Shown: positions 18,630 to 28,191 of the stretch, piece after piece
Numbering within the stretch: the first letter of the stretch is position 1
Layout of the letters: the number at the start of each line of letters is the position of its first letter
NCBI GenBank assembly: GCA_036275915.1
Contig: DASUCV010000009.1
Span: 368,044-432,043 of the forward strand
DNA: 64,000 nt
Origin: Candidatus Polarisedimenticolaceae bacterium
GTDB taxonomy: Bacteria > Acidobacteriota > Polarisedimenticolia > Polarisedimenticolales > DASRJG01
Direction of reading: 5' to 3'
Made by a program: the position numbers and the translations under genes
The notes under the pieces: generated by a model
What the model saw: the letters and a program-made list of their open reading frames with translations, nothing else
The model's database searches: none
What the model was told of the DNA's origin: nothing

Positions 18630-20222
18630 ATGCTCCGCACCCTCGAGTCGCTGAGGCTCGACTTCTCCCCCGATGCCGCCGCTCGCAAGCTCGAAGCGCT
18701 GCGCGCGCTCGCTCGCGCCAAGCTCGCGACGCCGCGCGACGTCCTGCGCCTCCACGAGGCGGCCGCGTTCATCCGCGCCTACCCGGACGATCGGCAGGTC
18801 CTCGAGGCCGCTCGCGACGTTCTCGAGGGCTTCGAGCGGCGCGCGGATCTTCGGCGGCTCGCTCCATCCCTCGAGGATTCCGGCATCGCCGGCACCGCGA
18901 TCCGCTACCGCTTCTTCGCCTCGACCGCCCGCTGGCTCGCCCGTCGATTCCCCGGGCATCTCACGCTCGACTGGTCCGAAGGAGAGTTCGACGAGCGATT
19001 GAGCGCGGCGTGGCCCGTCCTCCTCCCCGAGGCTCAAGCGGAGGCGATCCGGCGCGCCGCGATCGGCCCTCGGGAGGCGATCGAGCGCTTGCGGCAAGCG
19101 ACCGAGACCGACGCCGAGTTCTACCTCCGGCACGTCGAGGCCCTTCCCGGCGGACCTCGCGTGCGTGAGGCGACGCACGACGCGATCGACGCGGCGTACG
19201 TGCTCTCGCCGGGGACTGGAACGCCGTCGAGGACCAAGGCGGAGCTGCGGGGGGCGCCCGTCGTCTTCCGCACGAGCGCGCCGCCGCACGGACGCCCCGA
19301 TCTCTCGCGCGCGATCGCGAAGCCTCCGCGGCGTGTGCGGACCGCTTCACCCCACGAGTCGCGCCGCCTCGTCGACCTGGCGCGCGAGGCGATGGTCACG
19401 CGCGCCCGCGATCTCGACGCCTTCGCCCACGGCGATCCGCGTGACGTCCGGATCGTCGACGACGGCGACGGGCTCGCCTTCGCGCTGATCGGTGTCGCGC
19501 CGGCGTTCCGGCTCTTCCTGCCGGCGGTCTACGGCGCGCTCACGCTCCGGAACGGCGTTCCGATCGGATACGTCCAGATCGACGTTCTGTTCGGCAATGC
19601 CGAGATGTCCTACAACACCTTCCCGACCTTCCGGTCCGCCGAAGCTGGGTTCGTCTTCGGCCGTCTCCTCTCCGCCGTGCATCACGTCTTCGGCACCGCC
19701 GCCTTTTCCGTCGAGCCGTACCAGCTCGGCCACGGCAACGACGAGGGACTCGACTCGGGCGCCTGGTGGTTCTACGCGCTCGCCGGATTCCGACCGCGCG
19801 ACCCGGCGGTCGCACGCCTCGCGGCGCGCGAGCTGGCCCGCCGGCGTGCGCGTCCCGGCTATCGATCGTCCCGCGCGACGCTCGCACGCCTCGCGACCGC
19901 TCATCTTCACTGGCCGCCCCGTGCGCGATCGGGCGTCGTCGTGACGCCGATCGACCGGATCGGGTTCGCGACGGCCGCGGCCTCGGCGTCGGCGGCAAGG
20001 CTCGGGCTCGGTTCACTCCGCGGGTGGAGCGCGAGCGAGCGCGATTGGCTCCGGCGCTGGGCTCCTCTGATCGCAGCTCTTCCCGGCCTCGAACGATGGC
20101 CGGCGCGCGACCGGAGGGCGCTGCTCGAGATCGTTCGCGCGAAAGCGGGGCGGAGGGAGACCGACTACGTGAAAAAATTTCACGCTCACCGCAGTCTCGC
20201 GCGCGCCATTCTCGACCTTTGA
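18630..20222 (+). CDS. Unknown protein with GNAT-like C-terminal motif
   Basis: The 530-aa, Arg/Ala-rich, probably cytoplasmic protein was not confidently assigned. The N-terminal 200 residues are helical and repeat-like. The later part (about residues 290-400) has LRNGVPIGYVQIDVLF and YQLGHGNDEGLDSGAWWFY followed by LAGFRPRDP. This resembles the core of GNAT-type acetyltransferases (GxPIGY strand, GN-EG helix, W-FY-LGF). It starts 4 bases after the cyclase stop, so it belongs to the same transcription unit and may be an effector or modifier in that pathway (inference). No signal peptide or membrane helix is seen. Confidence 0.6.
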   Translation: MLRTLESLRLDFSPDAAARKLEALRALARAKLATPRDVLRLHEAAAFIRAYPDDRQVLEAARDVLEGFERRADLRRLAPSLEDSGIAGTAIRYRFFASTARWLARRFPGHLTLDWSEGEFDERLSAAWPVLLPEAQAEAIRRAAIGPREAIERLRQATETDAEFYLRHVEALPGGPRVREATHDAIDAAYVLSPGTGTPSRTKAELRGAPVVFRTSAPPHGRPDLSRAIAKPPRRVRTASPHESRRLVDLAREAMVTRARDLDAFAHGDPRDVRIVDDGDGLAFALIGVAPAFRLFLPAVYGALTLRNGVPIGYVQIDVLFGNAEMSYNTFPTFRSAEAGFVFGRLLSAVHHVFGTAAFSVEPYQLGHGNDEGLDSGAWWFYALAGFRPRDPAVARLAARELARRRARPGYRSSRATLARLATAHLHWPPRARSGVVVTPIDRIGFATAAASASAARLGLGSLRGWSASERDWLRRWAPLIAALPGLERWPARDRRALLEIVRAKAGRRETDYVKKFHAHRSLARAILDL

Positions 20223-22384
20223 TGGTCCGTTCTCCCGATGCGTCGTATAAAATCCCGCCAGCCACTTCCCGGAGATCGACGTTGTCCTCACCCCCCACCG
20301 GCCGTCCTCGTGCGGCATTCCCGGCCACGCCGAAAGTCGAAGCAGCGGACACCTATCACGGCGTCGCGGTCGCCGATCCGTACCGGTGGCTCGAGCAGCC
20401 CTCCGATCCTGACGTTCGCGCGTGGACCTCGGCGCAGAACGCGCACACCCGCGCCTATCTCGACGCGTGGCCGGGGCGTGCGGCCCTCAGAGAGCGCATT
20501 GCGGAGCTGACGATCTCGGGCCCCGTGACCTACGGCGGTCTCGCCGTGGGAGGCCGCTCGCTGTTCGCGCTCAAGCGCCAGCCGCCGCTCGAGCAGCCGA
20601 TTCTCGTCGTCATGGACGACGAGGCGGATCCCTCTCGCGAGCGCGTTCTCTTCGATCCGACGGCGCGCGATGCCGCGGGGCGGACGTCGATCGACTGGTT
20701 CGTTCCCTCTCCGGACGGCACGACGATCGCGGTGTCGTTGTCCGTCGCCGGCACGGAGACCGGAGATGTCCATCTGCTCGACGCCGACGGACGGCCCACC
20801 GGTGAGATCGTCCCCCGCGTGAACGGCGGCACGGCCGGAGGGAGCCTCGCCTGGGCGCCCGACGGCCGCGGGTTCTACTACACCCGCTACCCGAGGCCAG
20901 GCGAGCGCCCCGACGAGGAGCTCGGCTTTCACGTCCACGTGTACTTTCATGCCCTCGGGACCGACCCGGCGGACGACCGGTTCGAGCTCGGCCACGACCT
21001 CCCGCGGATCGCCGAGATCCAGCTCCAGGTGGAACGCTCCGGCGTCGTCCTGGCAAGCGTGCAGAACGGCGACGGGGGTGAGTTCCAGCATTGGCTCCGG
21101 AGCGTCGACGGCGCCTGGCGAGCGATCACGCGTTACGCCGACCGATGCATCGCGGCGCGCCTGGGCTCGGATGCGCTCTACTTCGTCTCGCGCGCCGAGG
21201 CGCCGCGCGGAAAGGTGCTGAAGCTCCCGCTCGCGCGCGCCGCCGACCGGATCGCCGGCGCGATCGAGATCGTTCCCGAGGTCGTGCAGGCGATCGAAGC
21301 CTCTTTCTCGAAGGAGGCCGGCCTCTGGGTCGGCGACGACCGGCTCTACGTCCGGTACCAGCTCGGCGGCCCGAGCCGCATCCATGTCTACACGCAGGAT
21401 GGCCGGCCGCTGGGCGGCATCGCCACACCGCCCTTGTCGGCGGTGGACAACCTCGCCGTCCTCCCTGGCGGGGACGTGCTCGTCGCGCACCAGTCGTTCA
21501 CGTCGCCGAGCGCCTGGGACCGGTTCACGAAGGACGGGAAGGCTCCGCGTGCGACCGGACTGGGCACGCGCTCTCACGCGGGCTTCGAAGACTGCGAGGT
21601 CGTCCGCGAGCACGCTGTGTCGCCCGACGGAACGGAGATCCCGATCAGCGTCGTGAGGCGGCGCGGGCTCGTGCTCGACGGACGCAACCCGACGATCCTC
21701 CACGGCTACGGCGGGTACGGCGTCTGCCAGACCCCCGCGTTTCGCGGACGCATGAGCGCATGGATCGAGCGGGGCGGCGTCTTCGCGGTCGCGCACATCC
21801 GCGGGGGCGGCGAGTTCGGCGAGCGGTGGCATCACGAAGGGCGTCTCGCGAGCAAGCAGAACGTCTTCGACGACTTCGCGGCGTCGGCCCGCGCGCTCGT
21901 GGACGCGGGTTACACCGTGCCCTCGCGCCTGGCGCTCTTCGGCGGAAGCAACGGCGGCCTCCTCATGGGCGCGATGATCACCCAGCACCCGGGGATCGCG
22001 GGCGCCGTCGTCTCCCTCGTCGGGATCTACGACATGCTTCGCGTCGAGGGCACGCCGAACGGTGCGTACAACGTCACCGAGTTCGGCACGGTCGAGGATC
22101 CGGAGCTGTTCACGGCGCTCCTCGCGTACTCGCCGTACCACCGTGTCACCGAGGGGACGCACTACCCGCCGGTGCTCCTTCTCGCCGGCGAGAACGACCC
22201 GCGCGTCGACGCCTGGCAGAGCAAGAAGATGGTCGCCAGGCTCCAGACCGCGTCGGGAAGCGATGCGCCGATCCTCCTCCGGACCGCCGCCGCGGCCGGA
22301 CACGGCGTCGCGACCCCGCTCTCGGAGCAGGTCGAGGAATTCACCGACGTCATGGCGTTCCTCCACCTGACGCTCGAGGTGTGA
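20222..22384 (+). CDS. Prolyl oligopeptidase family serine peptidase (S9A)
   Basis: The 720-aa protein has the S9A N-terminal signature DTYHGVAVADPYRWLE, a beta-propeller (about residues 90-440) and a C-terminal alpha/beta hydrolase. HGYGGYG lies near the oxyanion region, the nucleophile motif is GGSNGG, and Asp is in AGENDPRVD with His in AAGHGV. It cleaves short peptides after proline. No signal peptide is evident, so it is probably cytoplasmic. ATG 20222 overlaps the previous stop (TGATG). An alternative TTG at 20282 has GGAG seven bases upstream and gives a more typical N-terminus, so the start is uncertain. Confidence 0.9.
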   Translation: MVRSPDASYKIPPATSRRSTLSSPPTGRPRAAFPATPKVEAADTYHGVAVADPYRWLEQPSDPDVRAWTSAQNAHTRAYLDAWPGRAALRERIAELTISGPVTYGGLAVGGRSLFALKRQPPLEQPILVVMDDEADPSRERVLFDPTARDAAGRTSIDWFVPSPDGTTIAVSLSVAGTETGDVHLLDADGRPTGEIVPRVNGGTAGGSLAWAPDGRGFYYTRYPRPGERPDEELGFHVHVYFHALGTDPADDRFELGHDLPRIAEIQLQVERSGVVLASVQNGDGGEFQHWLRSVDGAWRAITRYADRCIAARLGSDALYFVSRAEAPRGKVLKLPLARAADRIAGAIEIVPEVVQAIEASFSKEAGLWVGDDRLYVRYQLGGPSRIHVYTQDGRPLGGIATPPLSAVDNLAVLPGGDVLVAHQSFTSPSAWDRFTKDGKAPRATGLGTRSHAGFEDCEVVREHAVSPDGTEIPISVVRRRGLVLDGRNPTILHGYGGYGVCQTPAFRGRMSAWIERGGVFAVAHIRGGGEFGERWHHEGRLASKQNVFDDFAASARALVDAGYTVPSRLALFGGSNGGLLMGAMITQHPGIAGAVVSLVGIYDMLRVEGTPNGAYNVTEFGTVEDPELFTALLAYSPYHRVTEGTHYPPVLLLAGENDPRVDAWQSKKMVARLQTASGSDAPILLRTAAAAGHGVATPLSEQVEEFTDVMAFLHLTLEV

Positions 22385-22386
22385 TC

Positions 22387-23370
22387 GTGCCGCGCCGGGC
22401 CCTTCCGCTCGGCGCGACGCTCGTCCTGCTCGCCACCGCTTCCGCCGCGGCGCACGAGATGCGTCCGGCGTACCTCGAGATCCGCCAGACTTCGCCCGGG
22501 CGCGGCGCGCTCGTGTGGAGGACGCCGGCTCCGGTCGCGCTGGAGCTTCCGGCCGGCCTGCGCACCCTCGACGATGCCGTCGTCGCGGAGCCCGGCGGCC
22601 TCCGGGTCGAACGCCGCGACCTCGACCTCGGCGCCTCTGGGTTCGACGGCCGGCGCATCGCGTTCCCCGGGCTCGAAGCCGCCGGGATCGACGTCATCGT
22701 CCGCATCGTGCGGACCGACGGTACGGCGACGACCGCGGTCGTCCATCCCGGCCGCCCCTGGATCGAGATCGCCGCCGCGCGGAGCCGCCTCGCAACCCTC
22801 GGCGATTTCGTCGTGCAAGGGATCCGGCACATCCTGACCGGCCCGGACCACCTCCTCTTCGTGTTCGGGCTCGTCTTCCTCGTGCGCACACCGTGGAGGC
22901 TCGCCAAGACCATCACGGGCTTCACGCTCGCGCACAGCCTCACGCTGGCGATCGCGACGATCGGCGGCGTCCGCGTCCCGGCGCCGCCGCTCGAGGCGGC
23001 GATCGCGCTCTCGATCCTCTTCCTCGGCCCCGAGATCGTCCGCGCGCGGCGCGGCGAGACGAGCTTCACGATCCGCAACCCCTGGGTCGTCGCGTTCGCG
23101 TTCGGCCTCCTTCACGGGTTCGGCTTCGCGAGCGGGCTCGCCGTCGTGGGCTTGCCGCACGCCGACATCCCGCCGGCGCTCCTCGGCTTCAACGGCGGCG
23201 TCGAGATCGGACAGCTCGCGTTCGTGGCGGTCGTCTTGATCGCGGGGCGCGCCGTGCGCGCGCTGGGCGTCGCGTGGCCGCGCTTCGCCGAGGCGATCCC
23301 CGCCTATGCCGTCGGATCGCTCGGCGCGTTCTGGCTCATCGAGCGGGTCGCGGCGATGGTGGGAAGCTGA
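22387..23370 (+). CDS. HupE/UreJ-family membrane protein (putative metal transporter)
   Basis: The 327-aa protein has a signal peptide (ending ATASAAAHE), a periplasmic beta domain (about residues 25-130) and a HupE/UreJ_2-type membrane domain with about six helices. Family-defining motifs are HILTGPDHLLFVFGL, LAHSLTLAIA and LLHGFGFASGLAVVGLP, rich in conserved His. HupE/UreJ relatives transport nickel or cobalt. No hydrogenase or urease genes occur in the window, so the metal is not assigned. GTG 22387 has GAGG seven bases upstream; GTG 22381 is the alternative. It directly follows the oligopeptidase. Confidence 0.85.
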   Translation: MPRRALPLGATLVLLATASAAAHEMRPAYLEIRQTSPGRGALVWRTPAPVALELPAGLRTLDDAVVAEPGGLRVERRDLDLGASGFDGRRIAFPGLEAAGIDVIVRIVRTDGTATTAVVHPGRPWIEIAAARSRLATLGDFVVQGIRHILTGPDHLLFVFGLVFLVRTPWRLAKTITGFTLAHSLTLAIATIGGVRVPAPPLEAAIALSILFLGPEIVRARRGETSFTIRNPWVVAFAFGLLHGFGFASGLAVVGLPHADIPPALLGFNGGVEIGQLAFVAVVLIAGRAVRALGVAWPRFAEAIPAYAVGSLGAFWLIERVAAMVGS

Positions 23371-23461
23371 CGCCTTCGAAACCGCGAATACGGAATCGGC
23401 GCGGAGCAGGGTTCGCCCGCGCACGCTCGCCTCGACGCCGGAGCGAGGCTATATTCGCGGC

Positions 23462-23824
23462 ATGAAGGAGAGCGAGCTCCGCAGCTTCTTCGAAGGCGAC
23501 ATCGATGCCGCGTGGCTGGGCCGCGCGCTCGAGAGCGGCGACGCCGCCACCTCCCTCGTCACCGACCTCGACGCCCCGGTGAGGCTGACGTCCGGCGAGA
23601 TGGTCCGCCTGTGCGACGCCCACATCGAGGGCGCGCTCTCCCCGGACGATCTTCAGGCGGTCGCAGGCCTGATCCTCGAGTCCGACAACTTCGCCTGGGA
23701 CGAGGAATCGCCGGAGGGCGAGCTGGTCGCCGAGGTGCTCTGGGACTGGGCGATGCCCGAAGACGAGGCCCCGCCGACGAGCGAGGCCGTCGTCGCGTGC
23801 CGGCGGAAGCTGTCCTCGAGCTAG
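23462..23824 (+). CDS. Small acidic hypothetical protein
   Basis: The 120-aa acidic protein (SFFEGDIDAAWL near the start, FAWDEESPEGELVAEVLWDW in the middle) was not recognised. It has no signal peptide or membrane helix and looks helical. The ATG at 23462 is the first sensible start. The stop overlaps the convergent aminotransferase stop by 3 bp. Composition matches its neighbours and supports a real gene, but function is unknown. Confidence 0.6.
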   Translation: MKESELRSFFEGDIDAAWLGRALESGDAATSLVTDLDAPVRLTSGEMVRLCDAHIEGALSPDDLQAVAGLILESDNFAWDEESPEGELVAEVLWDWAMPEDEAPPTSEAVVACRRKLSSS

Positions 23825-24912
23825 CCTCGCTTCAGATCGTCGAGCGCGGCGCCGAGGCGCTCGATCGCGGCGGGAAAGCGGCCGGGGTCGCCGCATAGCC
23901 CGAGACGCACATGATCGCCGGCTCCGAAGAACCGGCCGGGGACGAGCGACGTCTCGTAGCGCTCACGGAGGATCTCGCAGAGCCGGTCCGCGGAGCCGGA
24001 CAGAACGCGCGGGAACGACGTCGTCCCGTAGGGAAGCCGCTCGACCTCGAGATCGTGGCGCCCTGCGAGGAACGCGTCCCACACCGCGCGGTTCGCGTCG
24101 AGGATCCTCCGCGTCCGCGCGAGGATCGCGTCGCTCTTCTTCAAGGCGACGACGGCGAGCCGCTCCGCGGGGTTGGCCTCGTTGACGCCGAAGAGGTTCT
24201 TGAGCGACCACATCCGCTCCGCGAGCCCGGGCTCGGCGACGATCCAGCCGGCGCGGAGGCCGCCGAGCCCGTACACCTTGGTGAGGCTCGTCGTCACGAC
24301 GTAGGCGTCGCCGAGCGAGGCGACGGACGGCGCCGCCGCCTCGAAGGCGGCATCGAGGTAGACCTCGTCGGCGACGACCTTGGCGCCCACACGATCCGCG
24401 AGCGCGCCGAGAGCGCGCAGTGTCTTCTCGTCGACCATCGCGGACGACGGGTTGTGGAGGTTCGAGAGCACGATCGCCTTCGTGCGCGGTGTCACCGCGC
24501 GCGCGACGTCGTCGGGATCGATGCGAAACCCGTTCTCGTGCCGGCGGGGAAACGCCCGCACGGGTGCGCCGAGGTAACGGACGAGGCTCTCGACCGGCTC
24601 GTACACCGGAGACTCGAGCGCGACCTCGCCGCCGTCGGCGAGGAGCGTGGCGAGCGCCAGGTGGTTCGCGCCCGAGGTTCCGGAGGCGAGCACGATCCGC
24701 TCGGGGCCGACCTTCGACTTCGCGGCAAATGCCTCGAGGAGCGGCCCGTGGCCGTAGCCCACGAGCCCGTCGAGCGCGAGGTCGGCCTCGGTCGCGCCCA
24801 GCTCGTCCCAGCTCAGGCCCATGATCCCCGACACGGCGAGAGTGTGAGGGGCGACCTGCTTTCGCTTGGCCCAGTCCATGTAGACGGAGCCGACGACCCG
24901 CGATCCGCTCAT
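23821..24912 (-). CDS. PLP-dependent aminotransferase, class I/II
   Basis: The 363-aa fold-type I aminotransferase has SNLHNPSS (the NP of the cofactor pocket), DEVYLDA (the Asp contacting the pyridine N) and the lysine motif TTSLTKVYGLGGLRAGW. SLTKVYGLGG carries the PLP Schiff-base lysine, and RLGL near the C-terminus carries the carboxylate-binding Arg. It transfers amino groups between amino acids and 2-oxoacids; the substrate is not specified. ATG 24912 overlaps the permease stop by 4 bp, so the two are co-translated. The pairing suggests uptake followed by transamination of one amino acid. Confidence 0.9.
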   Translation of the reverse strand: MSGSRVVGSVYMDWAKRKQVAPHTLAVSGIMGLSWDELGATEADLALDGLVGYGHGPLLEAFAAKSKVGPERIVLASGTSGANHLALATLLADGGEVALESPVYEPVESLVRYLGAPVRAFPRRHENGFRIDPDDVARAVTPRTKAIVLSNLHNPSSAMVDEKTLRALGALADRVGAKVVADEVYLDAAFEAAAPSVASLGDAYVVTTSLTKVYGLGGLRAGWIVAEPGLAERMWSLKNLFGVNEANPAERLAVVALKKSDAILARTRRILDANRAVWDAFLAGRHDLEVERLPYGTTSFPRVLSGSADRLCEILRERYETSLVPGRFFGAGDHVRLGLCGDPGRFPAAIERLGAALDDLKRG

Positions 24913-26198
24913 GACGTCTTCCGCCTCCACAGCCCGTAGACCGGCACACCGGCCCCGATGAGGAGCCACCCGAAGCAGGACTGCCGCGGGTGCTCGACGA
25001 ACGTGCTCACGACGACCGCGAGGCAGAGCACGATGAAGAAGACCGTCGTCAGCGGCTGGAGCGGCGTCGCCGGTGCGGTCCGCCGGGGATCGCGGGCGCG
25101 AAACACGAAGAGCGTCGCCGCGGTTGCGGACAGGAACACGAAGTCGACGGTGACGACCCAGCTCAGGAGCTCGTCGTAGGAGCCCGAGAGCGCGGTGATG
25201 ATCGTCAAGAGGCCCTGGAGCGCGATCGCGACGTCCGGCACGCCGGTCTTCGGGTTCACGCGCCCGACGCGCTCGAAGAAGAGGCGATCCTTCGCCATGG
25301 CGTAGTAGACGCGGGGGCACGAGAGCATCCCCTGCGCGAGGAATCCGAACGCGGAGATCGCCACGACGACGGCGATGACCCGCGCCGCGTGGGAGCCGAT
25401 GACCTTGGCGACGACGTCGACCGCCGGCGCGGCGCTCGCCGCGAGGCCCTGCACGCCGAGCGTCTTCAGGCACGCCGCGTTCACGCCGAGGTACAGCGCG
25501 ACGACGCCGATCGTGCCGAGGAGGAGCGCGCGCGGAAGCGTTCGCGCCTGGTCCTCGATCTCGCCCGACACGAACGTCGCGGTCGCCCATCCGCCGTAGG
25601 CGAACATCACCGCGATCATCGCCGCGAAGAACGCCCGGAAGGTCGGGCGCGCAAGCGTCTCCGCGGCCACCGGATTCGGCGCCGCCAGGAAGAGCCCGCA
25701 CACGACGAGCGCGCCGATCGCCACGATCTTCGCGACCATGAAGGCGCTCTGCACCGCGCCCCCGGCCCGCACGCCGGCGAGGTTCACCACGGTCAGGACG
25801 GCGAGCGTGAGCACGGCGGTGATCTTCGGCGCCCACGGCAGGGCGACGGTCGCGTGCGTGTAGATGGCGAACGTCACGGCGACCGCCGCCATCCCGCCGG
25901 TCTGGACGACGAGGAGGTTCGACCATCCATAAAGGAAGCCGGCGAGCGGGTGGACGCCGTCGCGCAGATAACCGTACTGGCCGCCGATCCCGGGGCGGCG
26001 CGCGGCGAGCTCGGCCCAGATGAAGCCGCCGGCGAGCGCGACGAGTCCGCCCAGGACCCACGCGCCGAGCACCGCGACCGCCGACGGCGCATCGCGCGCG
26101 ACGACGGCGGGGTTCATGAAGATCCCGGAACCGACGATCCCGCCCATGACGAGCAGCGCCGTGTCGCGCAGGCCGAGCTTCGCGGTCGCCCTCTCCAT
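24909..26198 (-). CDS. APC-family amino acid permease
   Basis: The 429-aa protein has about 12 hydrophobic helices. The first carries the APC signature GGIVGSGIFMNP (GxG substrate-binding turn). GIGGQYGYLRDGVHPLAGFLYGW also fits the LAT/YfnA branch of APC permeases. It imports or exchanges amino acids at the inner membrane. ATG 26198 begins MERATAKLGLRD just before helix 1; longer in-frame starts run into the promoter region of the divergent peptidase. It is the first gene of a two-gene unit with the aminotransferase. Confidence 0.9.
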   Translation of the reverse strand: MERATAKLGLRDTALLVMGGIVGSGIFMNPAVVARDAPSAVAVLGAWVLGGLVALAGGFIWAELAARRPGIGGQYGYLRDGVHPLAGFLYGWSNLLVVQTGGMAAVAVTFAIYTHATVALPWAPKITAVLTLAVLTVVNLAGVRAGGAVQSAFMVAKIVAIGALVVCGLFLAAPNPVAAETLARPTFRAFFAAMIAVMFAYGGWATATFVSGEIEDQARTLPRALLLGTIGVVALYLGVNAACLKTLGVQGLAASAAPAVDVVAKVIGSHAARVIAVVVAISAFGFLAQGMLSCPRVYYAMAKDRLFFERVGRVNPKTGVPDVAIALQGLLTIITALSGSYDELLSWVVTVDFVFLSATAATLFVFRARDPRRTAPATPLQPLTTVFFIVLCLAVVVSTFVEHPRQSCFGWLLIGAGVPVYGLWRRKTS

Positions 26199-26256
26199 GG
26201 CGGCGAAGGATACGCGTCCTCCGGCTATACTCCCCGATCTTCCGAGAGAGGCCGCC

Positions 26257-28059
26257 ATGTTGCGTCGTCTCGCTGTCGCCTTCGCCGCCGTCCTCTGCCT
26301 GCGCTCGGCATCCGCCGCGCCGGCCGACAAGCCGCCGACACCCGAGGAGGCCAAGGCCTTCATCGAGCGTGCCGAGTCGAGCCTCCTCTCCCTCTGGATC
26401 GACGCGGAGCGCGCTTCGTGGGTGTACGAGACCTTCATCACCGACGACACGGAGAAGATCCAGGCCGAGGCGCGTCAGAAGGTCATCGATGAAACGGTCC
26501 GGCTCTCCAAGGAAGCGCAGCGGTTCAAGGGCCTCACGCTTCCCGACGACGTCGCGCGCAAGTTCCGGCTGCTGCCGATCTCGCTCTCGCTCGTCGCGCC
26601 GTCCGACCCGGCGAAGAGCCGCGAGCTGTCGGAGATCGCGGCGCAGATGGAAGGGATCTACGGCAAGGCCAAGTACTGCCCGCCGGGCAAAGAGTGCCTC
26701 GACATCGGCGGCATCTCCGAGCGGCTCGCGTCGAGCCGCGACCCGAAGGAGCTGACCGAGATCTGGGAGGGCTGGCACGCGATCGCGAAGCCGATCCGTC
26801 CGAAGTACGAGCGGTTCGTGACGCTGGCCAACGAAGGAGCTCGCGAGATCGGCTTTGACGACCTGGGCGCGCTCTGGCGCTCCGGTTACGACATGCCGCC
26901 CGCCGCCTTCGCCAAGGAGATGGACCGTCTCTGGTCGCAGGTGAAGCCGCTCTACGACGCGCTCCACTGCTACGTCCGCCGCCGTTTGGCGGAGACGTAC
27001 GGCCCGGCGCTCGTCCCTCCCGGCAAGCCGATCCCCGCGCAGCTCCTCGGGAACCTGTGGGCGCAGAGCTGGGGCAACGTCTATCCCCTCGTCGCGCCGC
27101 CGGGCGGCGATCGCGGCTACGACCTCACCAAGCTCCTGGCCGACAAGAACGTCGACGCGAAGGGGCTCGTGCGGTACGGCGAGGGCTTCTTCAAGTCGCT
27201 CGGCTTCCCGTCGCTCCCGGGCACCTTCTGGGAGCGGTCGCAGTTCGTGAAGCCCCGTGACCGCGACGTCGTCTGCCACGCGAGCGCGTGGGACATTGAC
27301 TGGAAGGACGATCTTCGCCTGAAGATGTGCATCCAGCTCAACGACGAGGACTTCGTCACGGTGCACCACGAGCTGGGCCACAACTTCTATCAGCGCGCGT
27401 ACAACGCGCAGCCGCCGCTCTTCGCGCAGGGCGCGAACGACGGCTTCCACGAGGGGATCGGCGACGCGATCGCCCTCTCGGCGACGCCGGCGTACCTCGT
27501 CAAGATCGGACTCCTCGACAAGGTTCCGGCCGGGAGCAGCGACCTCCCCTACCTGATGAAGATGGCGCTCGACAAGGTCGCCTTCCTCCCGTTCGGTCTC
27601 GTGGTCGATCAGTGGCGCTGGAAGGTCTTCTCGGGAGAGATCACCCCGGCGAGCTACAACAAGGCGTGGTGGGACCTCAAGCTCAAGTATCAGGGGGTCG
27701 TGCCGCCTTCGCCGCGCACCGAGAACGACTTCGACCCGGGCGCGAAGTACCACGTGCCCGCGAACACTCCCTACGCGCGCTACTTCCTCGCCGCGATCCT
27801 CCAGTTCCAGTTCCATCGCGCGCTCTGCAAGGAAGCGGGGATCACGGGACCGCTCGACCAGTGCTCGATCTACGGGAACAAGAAGGCTGGCGAGAAGTTT
27901 GCCTCGATGCTCTCAATGGGAACGTCGAAGCCGTGGCCCGACGAGCTGGCCGCGCTCTCGGGCGAGCGGTCGATGGATGCGAGCGCCCTCCTCGAGTACT
28001 TCGCGCCTCTCAAGGCGTGGCTGGACGAGCAGAACAAGGGCCAGGTCTGCGGCTGGTAA
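26257..28059 (+). CDS. M2-family peptidyl-dipeptidase (ACE-like), exported
   Basis: The 600-aa zinc metallopeptidase has a signal peptide (residues 1-20, ending SASA). The zinc motif HHELGH (HExxH) is followed by the downstream Glu in NDGFHEGIGDAI. YARYFLAAILQFQFHRALC and the Cys pairs also match the angiotensin-converting-enzyme family M2. It removes C-terminal dipeptides from peptides in the periplasm. ATG 26257 has GAGAGAGG six bases upstream. The length equals one ACE catalytic domain. It is divergent from the amino acid permease; together with the oligopeptidase this suggests peptide scavenging. Confidence 0.92.
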   Translation: MLRRLAVAFAAVLCLRSASAAPADKPPTPEEAKAFIERAESSLLSLWIDAERASWVYETFITDDTEKIQAEARQKVIDETVRLSKEAQRFKGLTLPDDVARKFRLLPISLSLVAPSDPAKSRELSEIAAQMEGIYGKAKYCPPGKECLDIGGISERLASSRDPKELTEIWEGWHAIAKPIRPKYERFVTLANEGAREIGFDDLGALWRSGYDMPPAAFAKEMDRLWSQVKPLYDALHCYVRRRLAETYGPALVPPGKPIPAQLLGNLWAQSWGNVYPLVAPPGGDRGYDLTKLLADKNVDAKGLVRYGEGFFKSLGFPSLPGTFWERSQFVKPRDRDVVCHASAWDIDWKDDLRLKMCIQLNDEDFVTVHHELGHNFYQRAYNAQPPLFAQGANDGFHEGIGDAIALSATPAYLVKIGLLDKVPAGSSDLPYLMKMALDKVAFLPFGLVVDQWRWKVFSGEITPASYNKAWWDLKLKYQGVVPPSPRTENDFDPGAKYHVPANTPYARYFLAAILQFQFHRALCKEAGITGPLDQCSIYGNKKAGEKFASMLSMGTSKPWPDELAALSGERSMDASALLEYFAPLKAWLDEQNKGQVCGW

Positions 28060-28191
28060 TCGCGTTCGAATGTGTTCGTCTTCGTTCGATACAGCACACT
28101 AACGTCCCATCCTGCCGTCTCAACTTGATACGTTCAGGCTTCCGATCGGAACCGAGCCGCCGTATATTGCGCGCATTTCTCGGGGGCCGGC

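Noticed and set aside
28060..28191. Promoter for the kinase/activator gene (TTGATA and TATATT)
   Set aside because: The two boxes are about 32 bases apart, too far for a sigma-70 pair; only a lone -10-like box remains.
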